Shown piece by piece: positions 1-9,907 of a DNA stretch of 64,000 nucleotides. Each line of letters opens with the position of its first letter. The stretch's first letter is position 1. The DNA is taken from positions 62,001-126,000 of the forward strand of contig NZ_JACIDY010000006.1 of the NCBI RefSeq assembly GCF_014196615.1, given 5' to 3'. The DNA is from Novosphingobium fluoreni. GTDB lineage: Bacteria > Pseudomonadota > Alphaproteobacteria > Sphingomonadales > Sphingomonadaceae. Below the pieces are notes generated by a model that saw nothing but the letters and a program-made list of their open reading frames with translations, made no database searches and was not told where the DNA came from. The translations under genes were made by a program, and so were the position numbers.

Positions 1-1779
1 CGCTACATCGGTCAGGCGAGGAATGGATCGAGATATGAAAAGTGGATCAAGGCGGTTCACCCGGACGACCTGGACGGCATCGTCAAGGGATGGACAGCGT
101 CCACTTCATCAGGCGAGCCATTCGAAACCGAGTTCCGCCTGCGCGATAGTACGGGGGCGTACCGCTGGCATCTGACTCGCGCGGTGCCCCTGCACGATGC
201 GCGCGGTGCCATCACGGCGTGGGTAGGCACGAATACCGAGATCGAGGCACAGAAAAGGGCCGAAGCTGCGTCGGTCAAGGATCGTGAGCGACTTTGGACG
301 ATCAGTCAGGATCTGATGCTGGTGTGCAACTTCGATAGCGTGATCACCGCCGTCAATCCCTCCGCCAAGCGGATGCTGGGCTGGGAAGAAGCCGAGATGC
401 TGGGGCGTTCGCTAAGCGAGTTCGTGCATCCGGACGATCTGCTGCAAACCCACCGCGAAGTCGCCAGTCTGGCCGAGGGCAACAGCACGCTGGCCTTCGA
501 AAACCGGTACCTCATGCGTGACGGTGGCTACCGCCTGCTGGCTTGGACCGCCGTGCCGGCCGATAACCGTATCCATGCCATCGGTCGCGATATCACCGAG
601 CAGCGCGAGATCGAGGAAGCCCTGCGGCAGAGCCACAAGATGGAAGCCGTAGGCCAGCTGACCGGCGGCATCGCGCACGATTTCAACAACCTGCTGCAGG
701 GCATCACCGGCAGCCTGGACATCATGCAAAAGCGCATCGCGCAGGGTCAGACCACCGATCTTCCGCGCTGGATCGAGGGTGCGCGCGGATCGGCGGAGCG
801 GGCGGCATCGCTGACGCATCGCCTGCTGGCCTTCTCCCGGCGGCAACCGCTGGACCCCCGGCCGGTCCGCGCCAATCCGCTGATCGATTCGATGGACGAT
901 CTGCTGCGCCGCACGCTCAGCGAAAACGTCACCTTGTCGATGACGCTGGATCCGAACCTGTGGCTTACTCGCTGCGATCCCAACCAACTGGAAAGCGCTA
1001 TTCTGAACCTGGCGATCAATGCGCGCGACGCGATGCCGGACGGCGGTGTGCTGACGATCCAGACCGAAAACGTCACTCTCGATCGCGCGTTCGCGGGACC
1101 GCACCGTGATGTGGCGCCGGGGCAATACGTCTGCCTAAGTGTCGGCGATACTGGAACCGGCATGAGCCGCGAGGTGATCGCCAAGGCATTCGAGCCGTTC
1201 TTCACCACCAAGCCGACTGGCCAAGGCACAGGGCTGGGGCTGTCGATGATCTATGGCTTTGCCCGTCAATCGGAAGGCCACGCTTTGATCGAGTCCGTCG
1301 AAGGGCAGGGCGCCACGATCAAGCTTTACCTTCCGCGCTATTGCGGTGCCGAAACGCCCGAGCAGGACGCGGCCACGGATGCCCTTACGCCTGCTTCCAG
1401 AGCCAACGAGGTAGTGCTGGTGGTGGAAGATGAGGCGGTGGTTCGCAGCCTCATCATCGAGGTGCTGAACGAGCTTGGTTATCATGCGATCGAGGCCGCG
1501 GATGGGCCCGAAGGGCTGGCCAAAGTGCAGGCGCCGGGCCGGATCGACCTTCTCGTCACGGACATCGGCTTGCCGGGGCTGAACGGGCGACAAGTGGCCG
1601 ATGCCGCCCGTGTCACCCGTCCTGAGCTGAAAGTGCTGTTCATGACCGGCTACGCCGAGAACGCAGCGCTTGCCTCCGGCTTTCTGGAACCGGGAATGGC
1701 CTTGATCACAAAGCCATTCGCCATGGATGTCCTCGCGACACGGATCCGCGAAATCATTGAGGGAGCAGCGGCGACTTAG
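1..1779 (+). CDS. Hybrid sensor histidine kinase with PAS domains (5' partial)
   Basis: The reading frame is open from base 1, so the N-terminus lies outside the window. The visible 592 residues show the end of one PAS domain (about 1-75), a second PAS domain (about 95-200, with the VHPDD motif), an HWE/HisKA-like dimerisation region with GGIAHDFNN and the likely phospho-acceptor His at residue 226 (codon 676-678), a HATPase_c domain ([29 protein letters not shown]), and a C-terminal receiver domain with phospho-acceptor Asp near residue 521 (TDIGLPG). No membrane segment is visible, so the visible part looks cytoplasmic. The product should autophosphorylate and pass phosphate to its own receiver; the signal is unknown. 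Its stop codon shares bases with the stop of the convergent response regulator gene, which may be a partner. Confidence 0.93.
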   Translation, partial: RYIGQARNGSRYEKWIKAVHPDDLDGIVKGWTASTSSGEPFETEFRLRDSTGAYRWHLTRAVPLHDARGAITAWVGTNTEIEAQKRAEAASVKDRERLWTISQDLMLVCNFDSVITAVNPSAKRMLGWEEAEMLGRSLSEFVHPDDLLQTHREVASLAEGNSTLAFENRYLMRDGGYRLLAWTAVPADNRIHAIGRDITEQREIEEALRQSHKMEAVGQLTGGIAHDFNNLLQGITGSLDIMQKRIAQGQTTDLPRWIEGARGSAERAASLTHRLLAFSRRQPLDPRPVRANPLIDSMDDLLRRTLSENVTLSMTLDPNLWLTRCDPNQLESAILNLAINARDAMPDGGVLTIQTENVTLDRAFAGPHRDVAPGQYVCLSVGDTGTGMSREVIAKAFEPFFTTKPTGQGTGLGLSMIYGFARQSEGHALIESVEGQGATIKLYLPRYCGAETPEQDAATDALTPASRANEVVLVVEDEAVVRSLIIEVLNELGYHAIEAADGPEGLAKVQAPGRIDLLVTDIGLPGLNGRQVADAARVTRPELKVLFMTGYAENAALASGFLEPGMALITKPFAMDVLATRIREIIEGAAAT

Positions 1780-2129
1780 TCCAGGATCGACTTCAGCGCC
1801 GTCTCCACATCGCTCATCGCGAAAGGCTTGGCCAACAGCCCTGAGTGGCCCAGCGCATCGGTCTGCTCGCCGGCGCCGTAGCCAGTTGCCAGCAGGAACG
1901 GCACGCCGCGTTCTCTCAGCTTTTCCGCGACCGGCGTGGAAACCTCGCCATGGCCCAGGTTCAAGTCCAGGATCGCGCCATCCAGCGCTTCGGTCGAGGC
2001 AAGCTTGAAAGCCTGGTCCAAGGTGGAGGCGGGGCCGACCACGTCATAGTCCATGTCCGTCAGCATATCTTCCAGCATCATGGCGACGAGCATCTCGTCG
2101 TCCACCACCAATACCCGTTTGCGCCCCAT
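1776..2129 (-). CDS. Single-domain response regulator (CheY-like receiver)
   Basis: A 117-residue protein made of one receiver domain only. The acidic pair DD near residue 10, phospho-acceptor Asp55 (AILDLNLG), the Thr in LLATGY and the Lys in AKPF follow the receiver pattern. No DNA-binding output domain is present, so it probably acts by protein contact or phospho-relay. I chose the second of two adjacent ATG codons because AAGAGG sits about five bases upstream of it. A longer TTG start at 2147 is possible. It converges on the hybrid kinase gene with overlapping stop codons, which suggests but does not prove that they work together. Confidence 0.9.
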   Translation of the reverse strand: MGRKRVLVVDDEMLVAMMLEDMLTDMDYDVVGPASTLDQAFKLASTEALDGAILDLNLGHGEVSTPVAEKLRERGVPFLLATGYGAGEQTDALGHSGLLAKPFAMSDVETALKSILD

Positions 2130-2359
2130 CATTGCCTCTTCTTTCAAGACATCTACCGCAAATCAGTCGGATTGATGTTCGAAGCCAATTTATTGCGCTC
2201 GATTAGGAGGGGGGAAGGCATTTGAAAAGAGCCAGCATCGACCCAAAGGGGGTCTTGGAGGGCAATTGCGCCTTTCTACAGCGCTTTCTGCAACCGAAAA
2301 GCAGGTCGGCGGCTATTATTGGCGGTAGTTGAAGCTGCGGATCGGGTAGGACTGGCGGG

Positions 2360-2902
2360 ATGAATACAACGATCGATCCAACGACCGGCGCAGCATCCCA
2401 GCACGCACCGTTGATCGTTACGGCGGAGATGCCGCCCGATATCCTCGGCTGGGCTGATGCCCTGCGGAGGCAGCATTTCCCGCCCGAGCGCAACCAGCTA
2501 CGCGCTCATGTCACGCTGTTTCACGCCCTGCCGCCGTCTTCCGAGGAAGAAATGCGTCGCCTCCTGTCGGCGCTGGCAGCCGCCCCGCCGCCCGAGGCTT
2601 GCCTGACCGGAATCATGAAGCTGGGCGGCGGAACAGCGATCGCCATCGATTCTCCCGCGATGCTATCGCTGCATGACGCGATAGCGGAGCGGATGCACGG
2701 GATGCTTACCCGGCAGGATTCCCAGCGGCCACGCCTTCATGTCACCATCCAGAACAAGGTGACAGGCGAAGCGGCGCACGCGTTGCAGGCCGAGCTCGCT
2801 CCCGATTTCCGCCCCCGCGCCTTCCGCTTTCACGGCTTGGGCTTGTACGCATACGAGGGCGGACCGTGGCGACCGATCCGGACTTTTGCGTTTCGCGGCT
2901 AA
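2360..2902 (+). CDS. 2H phosphoesterase / 2'-5' RNA ligase-like protein
   Basis: The 180-residue product carries two HxTx motifs, HVTLF (His50) and HVTIQ (His127), spaced as in the 2H phosphoesterase superfamily (LigT and cyclic phosphodiesterases), where the two histidines catalyse hydrolysis or ligation of 2'-5' or cyclic phosphodiester bonds. The length matches the small bacterial family members. It is cytoplasmic, with no signal peptide. The gene stands alone between a response regulator and tRNA-Met, so context gives no substrate. RNA processing is the family expectation, not something shown here. Confidence 0.85.
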   Translation: MNTTIDPTTGAASQHAPLIVTAEMPPDILGWADALRRQHFPPERNQLRAHVTLFHALPPSSEEEMRRLLSALAAAPPPEACLTGIMKLGGGTAIAIDSPAMLSLHDAIAERMHGMLTRQDSQRPRLHVTIQNKVTGEAAHALQAELAPDFRPRAFRFHGLGLYAYEGGPWRPIRTFAFRG

Positions 2903-2953
2903 AGACTGAACTCTGCGGTTGACCTCTCCGAATGCCCGCCCTAAGGGACGCGG

Positions 2954-2995
2954 CCTGCACCGCCTGAGCGGTTGCAGGGGCCACCGGATGGTGGC
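2954..2995. terminator. Two tandem hairpins after the 2H gene
   Basis: Two inverted repeats lie between the 2H gene and tRNA-Met: 2954-2978 (ten-base arms with one bulged base and a CTGA loop) and 2980-2995 (perfect six-base arms around GGAT). No T-tract follows, so they may stop transcription weakly or simply be structured leader for the tRNA. Confidence 0.35.
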
Positions 2996-3002
2996 TTGGC
3001 CT

Positions 3003-3079
3003 GGCGGAGTAGCTCAGCCGGTTAGAGCAGCGGAATCATAATCCGCGTGTCGGGGGTTCGAGTCCCTCCTCCGCTACCA
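3003..3079 (+). tRNA. tRNA-Met (anticodon CAT, elongator type)
   Basis: A complete 77-base cloverleaf. The acceptor arm GGCGGAG pairs with CTCCGCT allowing one G-U, and the D arm is AGCTC...GAGC. The anticodon stem GCGGA/TCCGC encloses a seven-base loop with CAT at 3037-3039. The T arm has GGTTCGAGTCC, and CCA is encoded. The anticodon-stem sequence fits alphaproteobacterial elongator tRNA-Met; the initiator tRNA would have three G-C pairs GGG/CCC in this stem. A tRNA-Ile(k2C) is less likely. A coding frame on the other strand overlaps its 3' half. Confidence 0.95.
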
Positions 3080-3890
3080 GGCCTTCGATCTTCACATGAT
3101 CGCAATTGAACGGCACAGGCTTGTCGAATTGTCGAGCGGTGTTGCCGCCCGCGCGCTTTGCGGCGACCAGCGCGTGGTCGGCATCGCGCAAGGGGCTGTC
3201 CAGGCTTCCCAAGTGATGGCCAAGAGGCGCTATCCCGATTGACGCGGTGACGCGTGGCATGTCTGGCAGGCGCGCCATCGGTTCGCTGATCGCAGTCAGG
3301 ATACGGGCCGCCACGCGATCGGGATCGCGGATGGTCAGGCACCCGAACTGATCGCCACCCAGGCGAGCCACCGCGCGAATGTCACCAGCTTCCTCAATGC
3401 GGGATAGCCGATCGCCCACTTCGGCCAGAACCTTGTCGCCCAGCAGGTGGCCGGACCAATCGTTGATCGTATGGAATTGATCGAGATCGATCATGATGAG
3501 GTAAAACCCGATCTCCGCGTCTTTCAGAGCCTGCATGAAGGCGCGACGGTTGCCCAGGCCCGTCAGATCATCGATGCGCGTAAGCTTGTCGGCCTCGATT
3601 TCCACGACGGCCCGCTCTCGCAGCCGCGCTTCCAAGGCACTTTGCCGGCGCCCCATCGCGTAAAGCGAGGCGAGTGCGAACAGGACGATCGAAAGGGCAA
3701 CTTCATCAGCTTTATATTGCTCAAGCCGAGTGAGCCCGTCGTGCAGTGTATCGGCGACGTCGAAGGAGAGGCACAAGGCAGAGGCGGCAAGCGCGATTAG
3801 AAAGGGTGATGAACGCCAAACCCACGCCTTCGCCGCCCCCGTTTTTCGGAGGAAAGGCGTCAAGTAACGCGGAACCCTGTTTTTCCCCAT
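3036..3890 (-). CDS. Membrane GGDEF-domain protein (diguanylate cyclase-like)
   Basis: The 284-residue protein has two predicted membrane helices (about 28-44 and 63-80), a short linker helix, and a GGDEF domain beginning near residue 103 (LTRIDDLTGLGNRRAF). The signature is GGDQF at 178-182, so the glutamate position is Gln, and no RxxD inhibitory site precedes it. Active cyclases usually have GG(D/E)EF, so catalysis is uncertain. The domain ends normally near KRAGGNTARQF; a tail of about 24 residues then runs antisense through tRNA-Met and stops on a TGA formed by the complement of the anticodon. The tail looks like read-through of the tRNA rather than a conserved domain. Confidence 0.85.
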   Translation of the reverse strand: MGKNRVPRYLTPFLRKTGAAKAWVWRSSPFLIALAASALCLSFDVADTLHDGLTRLEQYKADEVALSIVLFALASLYAMGRRQSALEARLRERAVVEIEADKLTRIDDLTGLGNRRAFMQALKDAEIGFYLIMIDLDQFHTINDWSGHLLGDKVLAEVGDRLSRIEEAGDIRAVARLGGDQFGCLTIRDPDRVAARILTAISEPMARLPDMPRVTASIGIAPLGHHLGSLDSPLRDADHALVAAKRAGGNTARQFDKPVPFNCDHVKIEGLVAEEGLEPPTRGL

Positions 3891-4020
3891 GATCCATCAG
3901 ACCAAAGGCGACAATTCTTAACAAAATCTAAAATGGCAGCAGGGAAACTTCCTTAAACGTTGAACAGCCATCGAAGATAATTTGCACAGTCATCCTCTAT
4001 GGAATTGTCGTGCCCTGATC

Positions 4021-4317
4021 CTAACCGTCTTTAGCGGTGGAATTGAGGTTTTTCGGGCCTTTCACTTCGCTTTCGCCAAGCTGACCCGTGCCATGATATG
4101 CCGCACCGGATTGACCGCCGTGGAATTTCTCCTCGTCTTCCAACGAACCTTTATCGGTGTGCGGGTTGGGATAGGCGCCCCCTTGGCTTTCACTTTGCGA
4201 GCGACCATGGGTAGTGGCCGTTCCCACTCCGTCGTCTCGCACGCTTGGCCGGCCTTTACCGCTGGCCTGCAGCGGAGATTTGCCTTTTTCATCTACGCTT
4301 TGTTCGTCGTCATCCAT
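4021..4317 (-). CDS. Small hydrophilic protein, function unknown
   Basis: A 98-residue, Gly/Ser/Asp-rich protein beginning MDDDEQSVDEKGK, with the segments GGAYPNPHT and QSGAAYHGTGQLGE. I chose the ATG at 4317 because GGAGAGG lies eight bases upstream; the same frame extends further 5' without a plausible ribosome site. It has no signal peptide, membrane segment or cysteine and looks intrinsically disordered. I recall similar short proteins in sphingomonads but know no function for them. It is divergent from acetyl-CoA synthetase and shares a 153-base upstream region with it. Confidence 0.65.
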   Translation of the reverse strand: MDDDEQSVDEKGKSPLQASGKGRPSVRDDGVGTATTHGRSQSESQGGAYPNPHTDKGSLEDEEKFHGGQSGAAYHGTGQLGESEVKGPKNLNSTAKDG

Positions 4318-4470
4318 GAGCTCGCCTCTCCAGTCGGTGCTTTGCCGCAAGAACTTAATCGCTGAAGAACGACAAACGTTCCGTGCCCGCGGACTTGCGT
4401 GGCCACCGTCTCCCCTTCTAAGCGGGTAGCGTAGCCGCGCTTGTCTTTCGGTGTGCCAAGGAGTGATCGC

Positions 4471-6420
4471 ATGAGCCAGACCGTCTATCCCGTCCCGGCC
4501 GAATGGGCCGCAAACGCTTTGGTGGACGAGGCCGGCTACCGTGAGATGCACCGCCGATCACTCGACGATCCGGAAGGCTTCTGGGCCGAGCAGGCGAAGC
4601 GGATCGATTGGATCACACCCTTCACTCGCGTGAAGGAAACCAGCTTTGACGAGGCGGATTTCGGCATCCGCTGGTTCGGCGATGGTGCGCTTAACTTGTC
4701 CGCCAACTGCCTCGACCGGCATCTGGAAGCGCGCGGCGATCAGGTGGCGATCCTGTGGGAGCCGGATAGCCCCGATGAGCCGGAGCGGCGCATCACCTAC
4801 CGCCAGCTGCACGCCGATGTCTGCCGTTTTGCCAACCTGCTGAAGAGCCGTGGCGTGGGGAAGGGCGATCGGGTCACGATCTATCTGCCGATGGTGCCCG
4901 AGGCGGCGGTGGCGATGTTGGCTTGCAGCCGGATCGGCGCGATCCACTCGATCGTATTCGCCGGCTTCTCACCCGAGGCGCTGGCGGGCCGCATCCAGGA
5001 CTGCGACAGCCGTGTCGTCATCACGGCGGACGAGGGCCTGCGCGGTGGCAGGAAGGTGCCGTTGAAGGCGAACGTCGATGCCGCGCTGAACCACGCGCCG
5101 GGCGTGGAAACGGTGGTCGTGTTGAAACGCACGGGCGCCGACGTGGCGATGCGCGATGGTCGCGACATCGATTGGGCGGACGGCATCGCAGAGCAATCGG
5201 CCGAGTGCGAACCGACCGCGATGGGCGCGGAAGATCCGCTGTTCATCCTTTACACCTCCGGCTCCACCGGCAAGCCCAAGGGCGTACTGCACACCACCGG
5301 CGGGTATACGGTGTGGGCCGCGATGACGCACGAATACGTCTTCGATTACCGCCCCGGCCAGATTTACTGGTGCGCGGCCGATGTTGGCTGGGTGACCGGG
5401 CATACCTACGTCATTTACGGCCCGCTGCTGAACGGCGGCACCACCGTGATGTTCGAAGGGGTACCCAACTTCCCCGATCCGAGCCGCTTCTGGCAAGTGG
5501 TGGACAAGTTCGGTGTCGAGATCTTCTACGGCGCGCCCACCGCGCTGCGGGCCTTGATGCGCGAGGGCGATGAATGGGTGGCCAAGACCAGCCGCAAGTC
5601 GCTGCGCCTGCTTGGCTCAGTCGGCGAACCGATCAACCCCGAGGCGTGGGAGTGGTATTACCGCGTGGTCGGCGAGGAGCGTTGCCCGATCGTCGACACC
5701 TGGTGGCAGACCGAAACCGGCGGCGCGACGATCACGCCGTTGCCGGGCGCAACGCCGATGAAGCCCGGCTCCGCCAGTTGGCCGATGTTCGGGGTGAAGC
5801 CACTGCTGCTGGATGCAGATGGCAATGTCCTGGAAGGCGCGGCAGAGGGCAGCCTTGTCATAGCTGATTCATGGCCTGGACAGATGCGCACCGTCTGGGG
5901 CGATCATGACCGGTTCTTCCAGACCTATTTCACCACCTACAAGGGCTATTACTTCACCGGCGACGGCTGCCGCCGGGACGCGGACGGGTATTACTGGATC
6001 ACCGGCCGTATCGATGATGTGATCAACGTTTCGGGCCATCGCATGGGTACGGCGGAGATCGAAAGCGCGCTCGTCGCCCACAGCAAGGTGGCCGAAGCGG
6101 CAGTGGTCGGCATGCCGCATCCGGTGAAGGGGCAGGGGATCTACGCCTATGTCACAACCAATGCCGAGGTGGAGCCCGACGATGCCCTGCGTGCCGAGCT
6201 GGTGAAGTGGGTGCGCACCGAGATCGGCCCGATCGCCACGCCAGACGTGATCCAGTTCGCACCGGCCCTGCCCAAGACGCGTTCGGGCAAGATCATGCGC
6301 CGCATCCTGCGCAAGATTGCGGAGAACGACACCGGCAACCTGGGCGACACTTCCACATTGGCGGACCCCAGCGTGGTCGATCACCTGCTCGCCAATCGTC
6401 CGGCAACCGCGGAGGCCTGA
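4471..6420 (+). CDS. acs: Acetyl-CoA synthetase (AMP-forming)
   Basis: The product (649 residues) activates acetate to acetyl-CoA through acetyl-AMP. It has the adenylate-forming family layout: an N-terminal ACAS segment, the P-loop-like motif [11 protein letters not shown] near residue 260, the [10 protein letters not shown] motif, and the C-terminal [11 protein letters not shown] motif with Lys607, the residue acetylated in family members to switch the enzyme off. Length matches the family (about 645-660). The start at 4471 is supported by AAGGAG seven bases upstream; an upstream in-frame TTG lacks a site. It ends five bases from the convergent bluB stop and is transcribed alone. Confidence 0.96.
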   Translation: MSQTVYPVPAEWAANALVDEAGYREMHRRSLDDPEGFWAEQAKRIDWITPFTRVKETSFDEADFGIRWFGDGALNLSANCLDRHLEARGDQVAILWEPDSPDEPERRITYRQLHADVCRFANLLKSRGVGKGDRVTIYLPMVPEAAVAMLACSRIGAIHSIVFAGFSPEALAGRIQDCDSRVVITADEGLRGGRKVPLKANVDAALNHAPGVETVVVLKRTGADVAMRDGRDIDWADGIAEQSAECEPTAMGAEDPLFILYTSGSTGKPKGVLHTTGGYTVWAAMTHEYVFDYRPGQIYWCAADVGWVTGHTYVIYGPLLNGGTTVMFEGVPNFPDPSRFWQVVDKFGVEIFYGAPTALRALMREGDEWVAKTSRKSLRLLGSVGEPINPEAWEWYYRVVGEERCPIVDTWWQTETGGATITPLPGATPMKPGSASWPMFGVKPLLLDADGNVLEGAAEGSLVIADSWPGQMRTVWGDHDRFFQTYFTTYKGYYFTGDGCRRDADGYYWITGRIDDVINVSGHRMGTAEIESALVAHSKVAEAAVVGMPHPVKGQGIYAYVTTNAEVEPDDALRAELVKWVRTEIGPIATPDVIQFAPALPKTRSGKIMRRILRKIAENDTGNLGDTSTLADPSVVDHLLANRPATAEA

Positions 6421-6425
6421 TAGCC

Positions 6426-7061
6426 CTAGCGTTCCAAGATGCGGTCGGTCAGGGGTTCACGCCCCTGCCAGCCGCGTCGCTCCAGTTCCGGCGTATCGGA
6501 GGGCTGGGCGGGATAGCCCAGGCATAGCACGGCGATCAGTGACCAATGGCGCGGAACGTCCAGCATCCTTCTGACGACCTGAGGGTCCAGGATGGACACC
6601 CAGCCCAGGCCGATCCCGCGAAGGCACGCCGCCAGCCACAGCGTCTGGATCGCGGCGACGCAGGAATAGCGCCGCATTTCGGGCATGGTGCCGACGCCTA
6701 GCCCATGGCCGGTCTGTGTTTCCTCGTCACAGAATACTGCAAGTACCTCCGGCGCTTCGGCAATGCCGTGCAGCTTTAGCGACCGGTAGAGCGCCTCGCG
6801 CTCTTGCCCCTCGTAGCGCTGCGCGGCCCTGGCGTTCTCGGCATCGACATGCGCCGCCAGCTCCTCTTGCAGGCCGGATGAGCGCAGCCGTACCCAGCGC
6901 CAGGGCTGCGAATGGCCGACCGAGGGCGCCAGCGAGGCGAGGGTCAGCAAGTCCTGCATGTCCGCCTCGGCGATGGGCGTCGTGGCAAAGTGCCTGACAT
7001 CGCGCCGCCAGCGCAGCAGTGTCTCGAACTCGGCGGCGAAGCGGTCGTCAAAGGGCGGCAT
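6426..7061 (-). CDS. bluB: 5,6-dimethylbenzimidazole synthase
   Basis: A 211-residue nitroreductase-fold flavoprotein that fragments reduced FMN with oxygen to form 5,6-dimethylbenzimidazole, the lower ligand of cobalamin. The N-terminal RRDVRHF motif, the APSVGHSQPWRW motif and the GLGWVSI segment are typical of BluB rather than general nitroreductases. It is the last gene of the leftward cobalamin operon, one base after the cobF stop, so it is probably translationally coupled and riboswitch-controlled. Its presence implies the cell makes its own lower ligand in aerobic conditions. Confidence 0.93.
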   Translation of the reverse strand: MPPFDDRFAAEFETLLRWRRDVRHFATTPIAEADMQDLLTLASLAPSVGHSQPWRWVRLRSSGLQEELAAHVDAENARAAQRYEGQEREALYRSLKLHGIAEAPEVLAVFCDEETQTGHGLGVGTMPEMRRYSCVAAIQTLWLAACLRGIGLGWVSILDPQVVRRMLDVPRHWSLIAVLCLGYPAQPSDTPELERRGWQGREPLTDRILER

Positions 7062-7062
7062 C

Positions 7063-7812
7063 TCAGACCCGGCGCATCAGATAGACGTCCATGATCCAGC
7101 CGTGCCTTTGCCGCAATTCGGCACGCAGTGCGGCGATGCGCGGCCCGGTTTCGGCCAGCGGACCATGCTCCAGCGCCTGATGCGCCATGCCAAGGTAGGC
7201 ACCCCACCAGATCGAGACGCCCTGCGGCGCGATCGCTTCGAAGGCGCAGCCGCTGTCCAGCATCACTACCACCGTATCGACGCCCTGGGGCCAGCCATGA
7301 TCGCGCAAGGCGCGCGCCGTGGTGATCGTGACGGCACCTGCCAGCGGGTTCAGCGGGATCGCGTGCGCGGCGGTCAATGCCTGGATGCTGGTGATTCCCG
7401 GCACCACTCGCACGGTCATCGCCATGCCGCCCGCCAGCAGCCTCTGGGCGATGCGCAAGGTGCTGTCGTACAGCGAGGGGTCACCCCAGACGAGCAGCGC
7501 CAATCGCCCGCCTTGCGGCAAATGCGCGGCGATCTGGTCTCGCCAGGCTGTGGCGATCGCGTCGTGCCAGTCCTGTACGGCCTGAACATAGTTTCCGGAG
7601 GCATCGCGCACCGGCATGTCGAACTCCACGACGCGGACTGGGCGGCTGAGGACGGCTGCGCAGATCGTTCGTCGCAAGTCGATAAGGTCGGACCTGGCGC
7701 TGCCCTTGCGGGGCAGCAAGATCAGGTCCGCCTCGTTCATCGCGCGCACCGCTTCGGCGGTTAGGTGATCGGGGTTGCCGGTGCCGATGCCGATGAGATT
7801 CAGCGCGATCAT
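7063..7812 (-). CDS. cobF: Precorrin-6A synthase (deacetylating)
   Basis: The 249-residue SAM-dependent methyltransferase methylates C1 of precorrin-5 and releases the extruded acetyl unit, a step unique to the aerobic pathway. The tetrapyrrole-methylase fold shows in the N-terminal LIGIGTGNPDHLT loop, the LLVWGDPSLYDS motif and VVPGITSIQ. It starts inside an ATGA overlap with the cobB stop. With cobG and cobN in the same operon it marks this as the oxygen-dependent route rather than the anaerobic cbi route. Confidence 0.95.
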   Translation of the reverse strand: MIALNLIGIGTGNPDHLTAEAVRAMNEADLILLPRKGSARSDLIDLRRTICAAVLSRPVRVVEFDMPVRDASGNYVQAVQDWHDAIATAWRDQIAAHLPQGGRLALLVWGDPSLYDSTLRIAQRLLAGGMAMTVRVVPGITSIQALTAAHAIPLNPLAGAVTITTARALRDHGWPQGVDTVVVMLDSGCAFEAIAPQGVSIWWGAYLGMAHQALEHGPLAETGPRIAALRAELRQRHGWIMDVYLMRRV

Positions 7813-9125
7813 TCCTGGGCCGCGGCCGCGATCATGTGAAAGAACGAGCCGGTGACATTCCCCTGCCGCGATCCCGTCTCCGCCACGACATCGCCGTTGG
7901 CGTCCGTGACCTCGGCCAGCGGATCGCCGCTCTGCTTTAGGATGATTGAGTAATGGAATTCATGCCCGCGCAGGCGCGTGCCCGCCGGGATCGTGCCGAT
8001 CGAGCCGTGCAGCCGCGCCAGCCGATATCCCAGGTGCATCCTGCGTTGGGCGTAGCTTGTCTCCAATCCTAGCAAGCCCGCCATACGATGCCGCTCTCCT
8101 TGTTTGTCGACCAGCGCATCGCCCAGCACCATATAGCCGCCGCACTCGCCGTGTATCGGGCCGCGCTGGGCATGGCGGCGCAGGCCGTCCAGGAAGTGTT
8201 CCGCCGCCGCGATGCGCCCGGCATGAAGCTCCGGGTAACCGCCGGGCAGCCAGACCATATCAGCCGAGGGATCGGGCGCTTCGTCCGCCAGCGGGGAAAA
8301 GGGCATCAACTGCGCCCCGGCATTGCGCCAGCCCGCCAGCAGGTGAGGGTAAAGGAACGAGAACGCCGCATCCTGCGCGATGGCGAGCCGCTGCGCCGGC
8401 GGGTCCGGCAATCGCCCATCCGCGCCAGGCACGAATGTGGAGCGCGCCGCCGCCTGGATCGCCGCCAGATCGACATGCGCGCTCAGGAACGCCGCATAGC
8501 CTTCCACCGCGCGTTCCAGATCGGGGTGTTCCACTGCCTGGACAAGGCCAAGATGCCGTTCGGGCAATACTAGATCGCCACGGCGGGGCAGGGCGCCCAG
8601 CACGGGCATCCCGATCGCGTCCATCCCACGGCGCAGCAGCGCTTCGTGGCGAGGACTGGCCACGCGGTTCAGGATCACCCCGGCGAACGGAAGGTCTGGA
8701 TCGAAGCTGCGAAAGCCCAGTGCCGTCGCCGCTGCGGACTGCGCCTGGCCCGAGGCGTCCAGCACCAGGATCACCGGCCAGCCCATCCGCCGCGCCATCT
8801 CTGCGCTGGCGCCGATGCCGCTTTCTCCGGGACGGGCAACACCGTCGAACAGTCCCATCGATCCTTCGGCGACGATCATGTCCGCCCCCACCGCCTGCGC
8901 CGCGATGGCATCGAGCAAGCCGGAACTCATGGCCCAGCTATCGAGATTGAAGGACGGCCTGCCGCTCGCTGCGCGATGGAACGCAGGGTCGATATAGTCC
9001 GGTCCGCTCTTGAAGGGCTGAACGGTAAGGCCAGCATGGGTCAGGGCGCGCAGCAGGCCGAGCATGACCGTGGTCTTGCCCGTGCCGGATGCTGGCGCGG
9101 CGATCATCACGCCGGGAACGTTCAT
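7809..9125 (-). CDS. cobB: Hydrogenobyrinic acid a,c-diamide synthase
   Basis: A 438-residue glutamine amidotransferase that uses ATP and glutamine to amidate the a and c side chains of hydrogenobyrinate. The N-terminal half is a dethiobiotin-synthetase-like ATPase with P-loop [10 protein letters not shown] (residues 10-19); the C-terminal half is a class I amidotransferase with GECGGYM holding the catalytic Cys. Length fits CobB/CbiA. It overlaps cobM by four bases at its start and cobF by four bases at its end. In aerobic clusters this step directly precedes cobalt insertion by CobNST. Confidence 0.95.
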   Translation of the reverse strand: MNVPGVMIAAPASGTGKTTVMLGLLRALTHAGLTVQPFKSGPDYIDPAFHRAASGRPSFNLDSWAMSSGLLDAIAAQAVGADMIVAEGSMGLFDGVARPGESGIGASAEMARRMGWPVILVLDASGQAQSAAATALGFRSFDPDLPFAGVILNRVASPRHEALLRRGMDAIGMPVLGALPRRGDLVLPERHLGLVQAVEHPDLERAVEGYAAFLSAHVDLAAIQAAARSTFVPGADGRLPDPPAQRLAIAQDAAFSFLYPHLLAGWRNAGAQLMPFSPLADEAPDPSADMVWLPGGYPELHAGRIAAAEHFLDGLRRHAQRGPIHGECGGYMVLGDALVDKQGERHRMAGLLGLETSYAQRRMHLGYRLARLHGSIGTIPAGTRLRGHEFHYSIILKQSGDPLAEVTDANGDVVAETGSRQGNVTGSFFHMIAAAAQE

Positions 9126-9907
9126 TCCGATACTCCCGCGAAAGGCGAATTGGCATCCCGCGGGCGAAAGCGCCGGTCGTAGCCGGGGGCGTAGAGGCTA
9201 CTCTCGGCGAAATGCTCGGCCCCCAGCACCGGCCCGACGAGGATCAGCGCCGTGCGTTCCATGCTGCCGGCGATGGCTGTTTCGATAGTGCCCAGCGTGG
9301 CGCGGACTACGCGCTCGTCCGGCCAGCTGGCGCGCCACACCACGGCGACCGGGCAGTCGGCGCCATACTCCGGCACGAGGTCCGCAACGACCTGGGCTAG
9401 ATTGTGGATCGACAGATGAATGGCAAGCGTCGCCCCGGTGGCCGCGAAACGGGTCAACGTTTCGCGCGGTGGCATGGTGCTGGCGCGACCCGGGGTTCGT
9501 GTCAAAACGAGGGATTGCCCAAGCTCCGGCAGTGTCAGTTCGGCGCCCAGCGTGGCGGCGGCGGCGGCGAAGGCGGGCACTCCGGGCGTGATGGTGAACG
9601 GGATGGACAGCGCTTTTAGCCGCCGCAATTGCTCACCCATCGCCGACCAGACCGAGACATCGCCGGAGTGCAGCCGCGCCACGTCATGACCGGCATCATG
9701 CGCGGCGGCGATCTCGGCGATGATCTCGTCGAGCGACAGCGGAGCGGTGTTCACGATGCGCGCGCCCGGCGGACAATGATCCAGGATCGCGGTGGGGATC
9801 AGCGAACCGGCGTAGAGGCACACCGGGCTGGCGGCGATCAGGTCCCGCCCGCGAAGCGTCAGCAGGTCCGGCGCGCCGGGGCCTGCACCGATGAAATGCA
9901 CGGTCAT
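9122..9907 (-). CDS. cobM: Precorrin-4 C11-methyltransferase
   Basis: The 261-residue SAM-dependent methylase converts precorrin-4 to precorrin-5. It shows the tetrapyrrole-methylase motifs [18 protein letters not shown] at the N-terminus, the LHSGDVSVW loop and [13 protein letters not shown] start it at the ATG at 9907, which overlaps the cobE stop in an ATGA, instead of nine codons upstream, because the family begins directly at the GAGPG strand. It sits between cobE and cobB in the operon. Confidence 0.95.
   Translation of the reverse strand: MTVHFIGAGPGAPDLLTLRGRDLIAASPVCLYAGSLIPTAILDHCPPGARIVNTAPLSLDEIIAEIAAAHDAGHDVARLHSGDVSVWSAMGEQLRRLKALSIPFTITPGVPAFAAAAATLGAELTLPELGQSLVLTRTPGRASTMPPRETLTRFAATGATLAIHLSIHNLAQVVADLVPEYGADCPVAVVWRASWPDERVVRATLGTIETAIAGSMERTALILVGPVLGAEHFAESSLYAPGYDRRFRPRDANSPFAGVSE

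Noticed and set aside
3022..3342. Minus-strand peptide ending GGGTRTPDTRIMIPLL
   Set aside because: This is the familiar artefact from translating a tRNA gene antisense; the rest of the frame is a shadow of the GGDEF gene.
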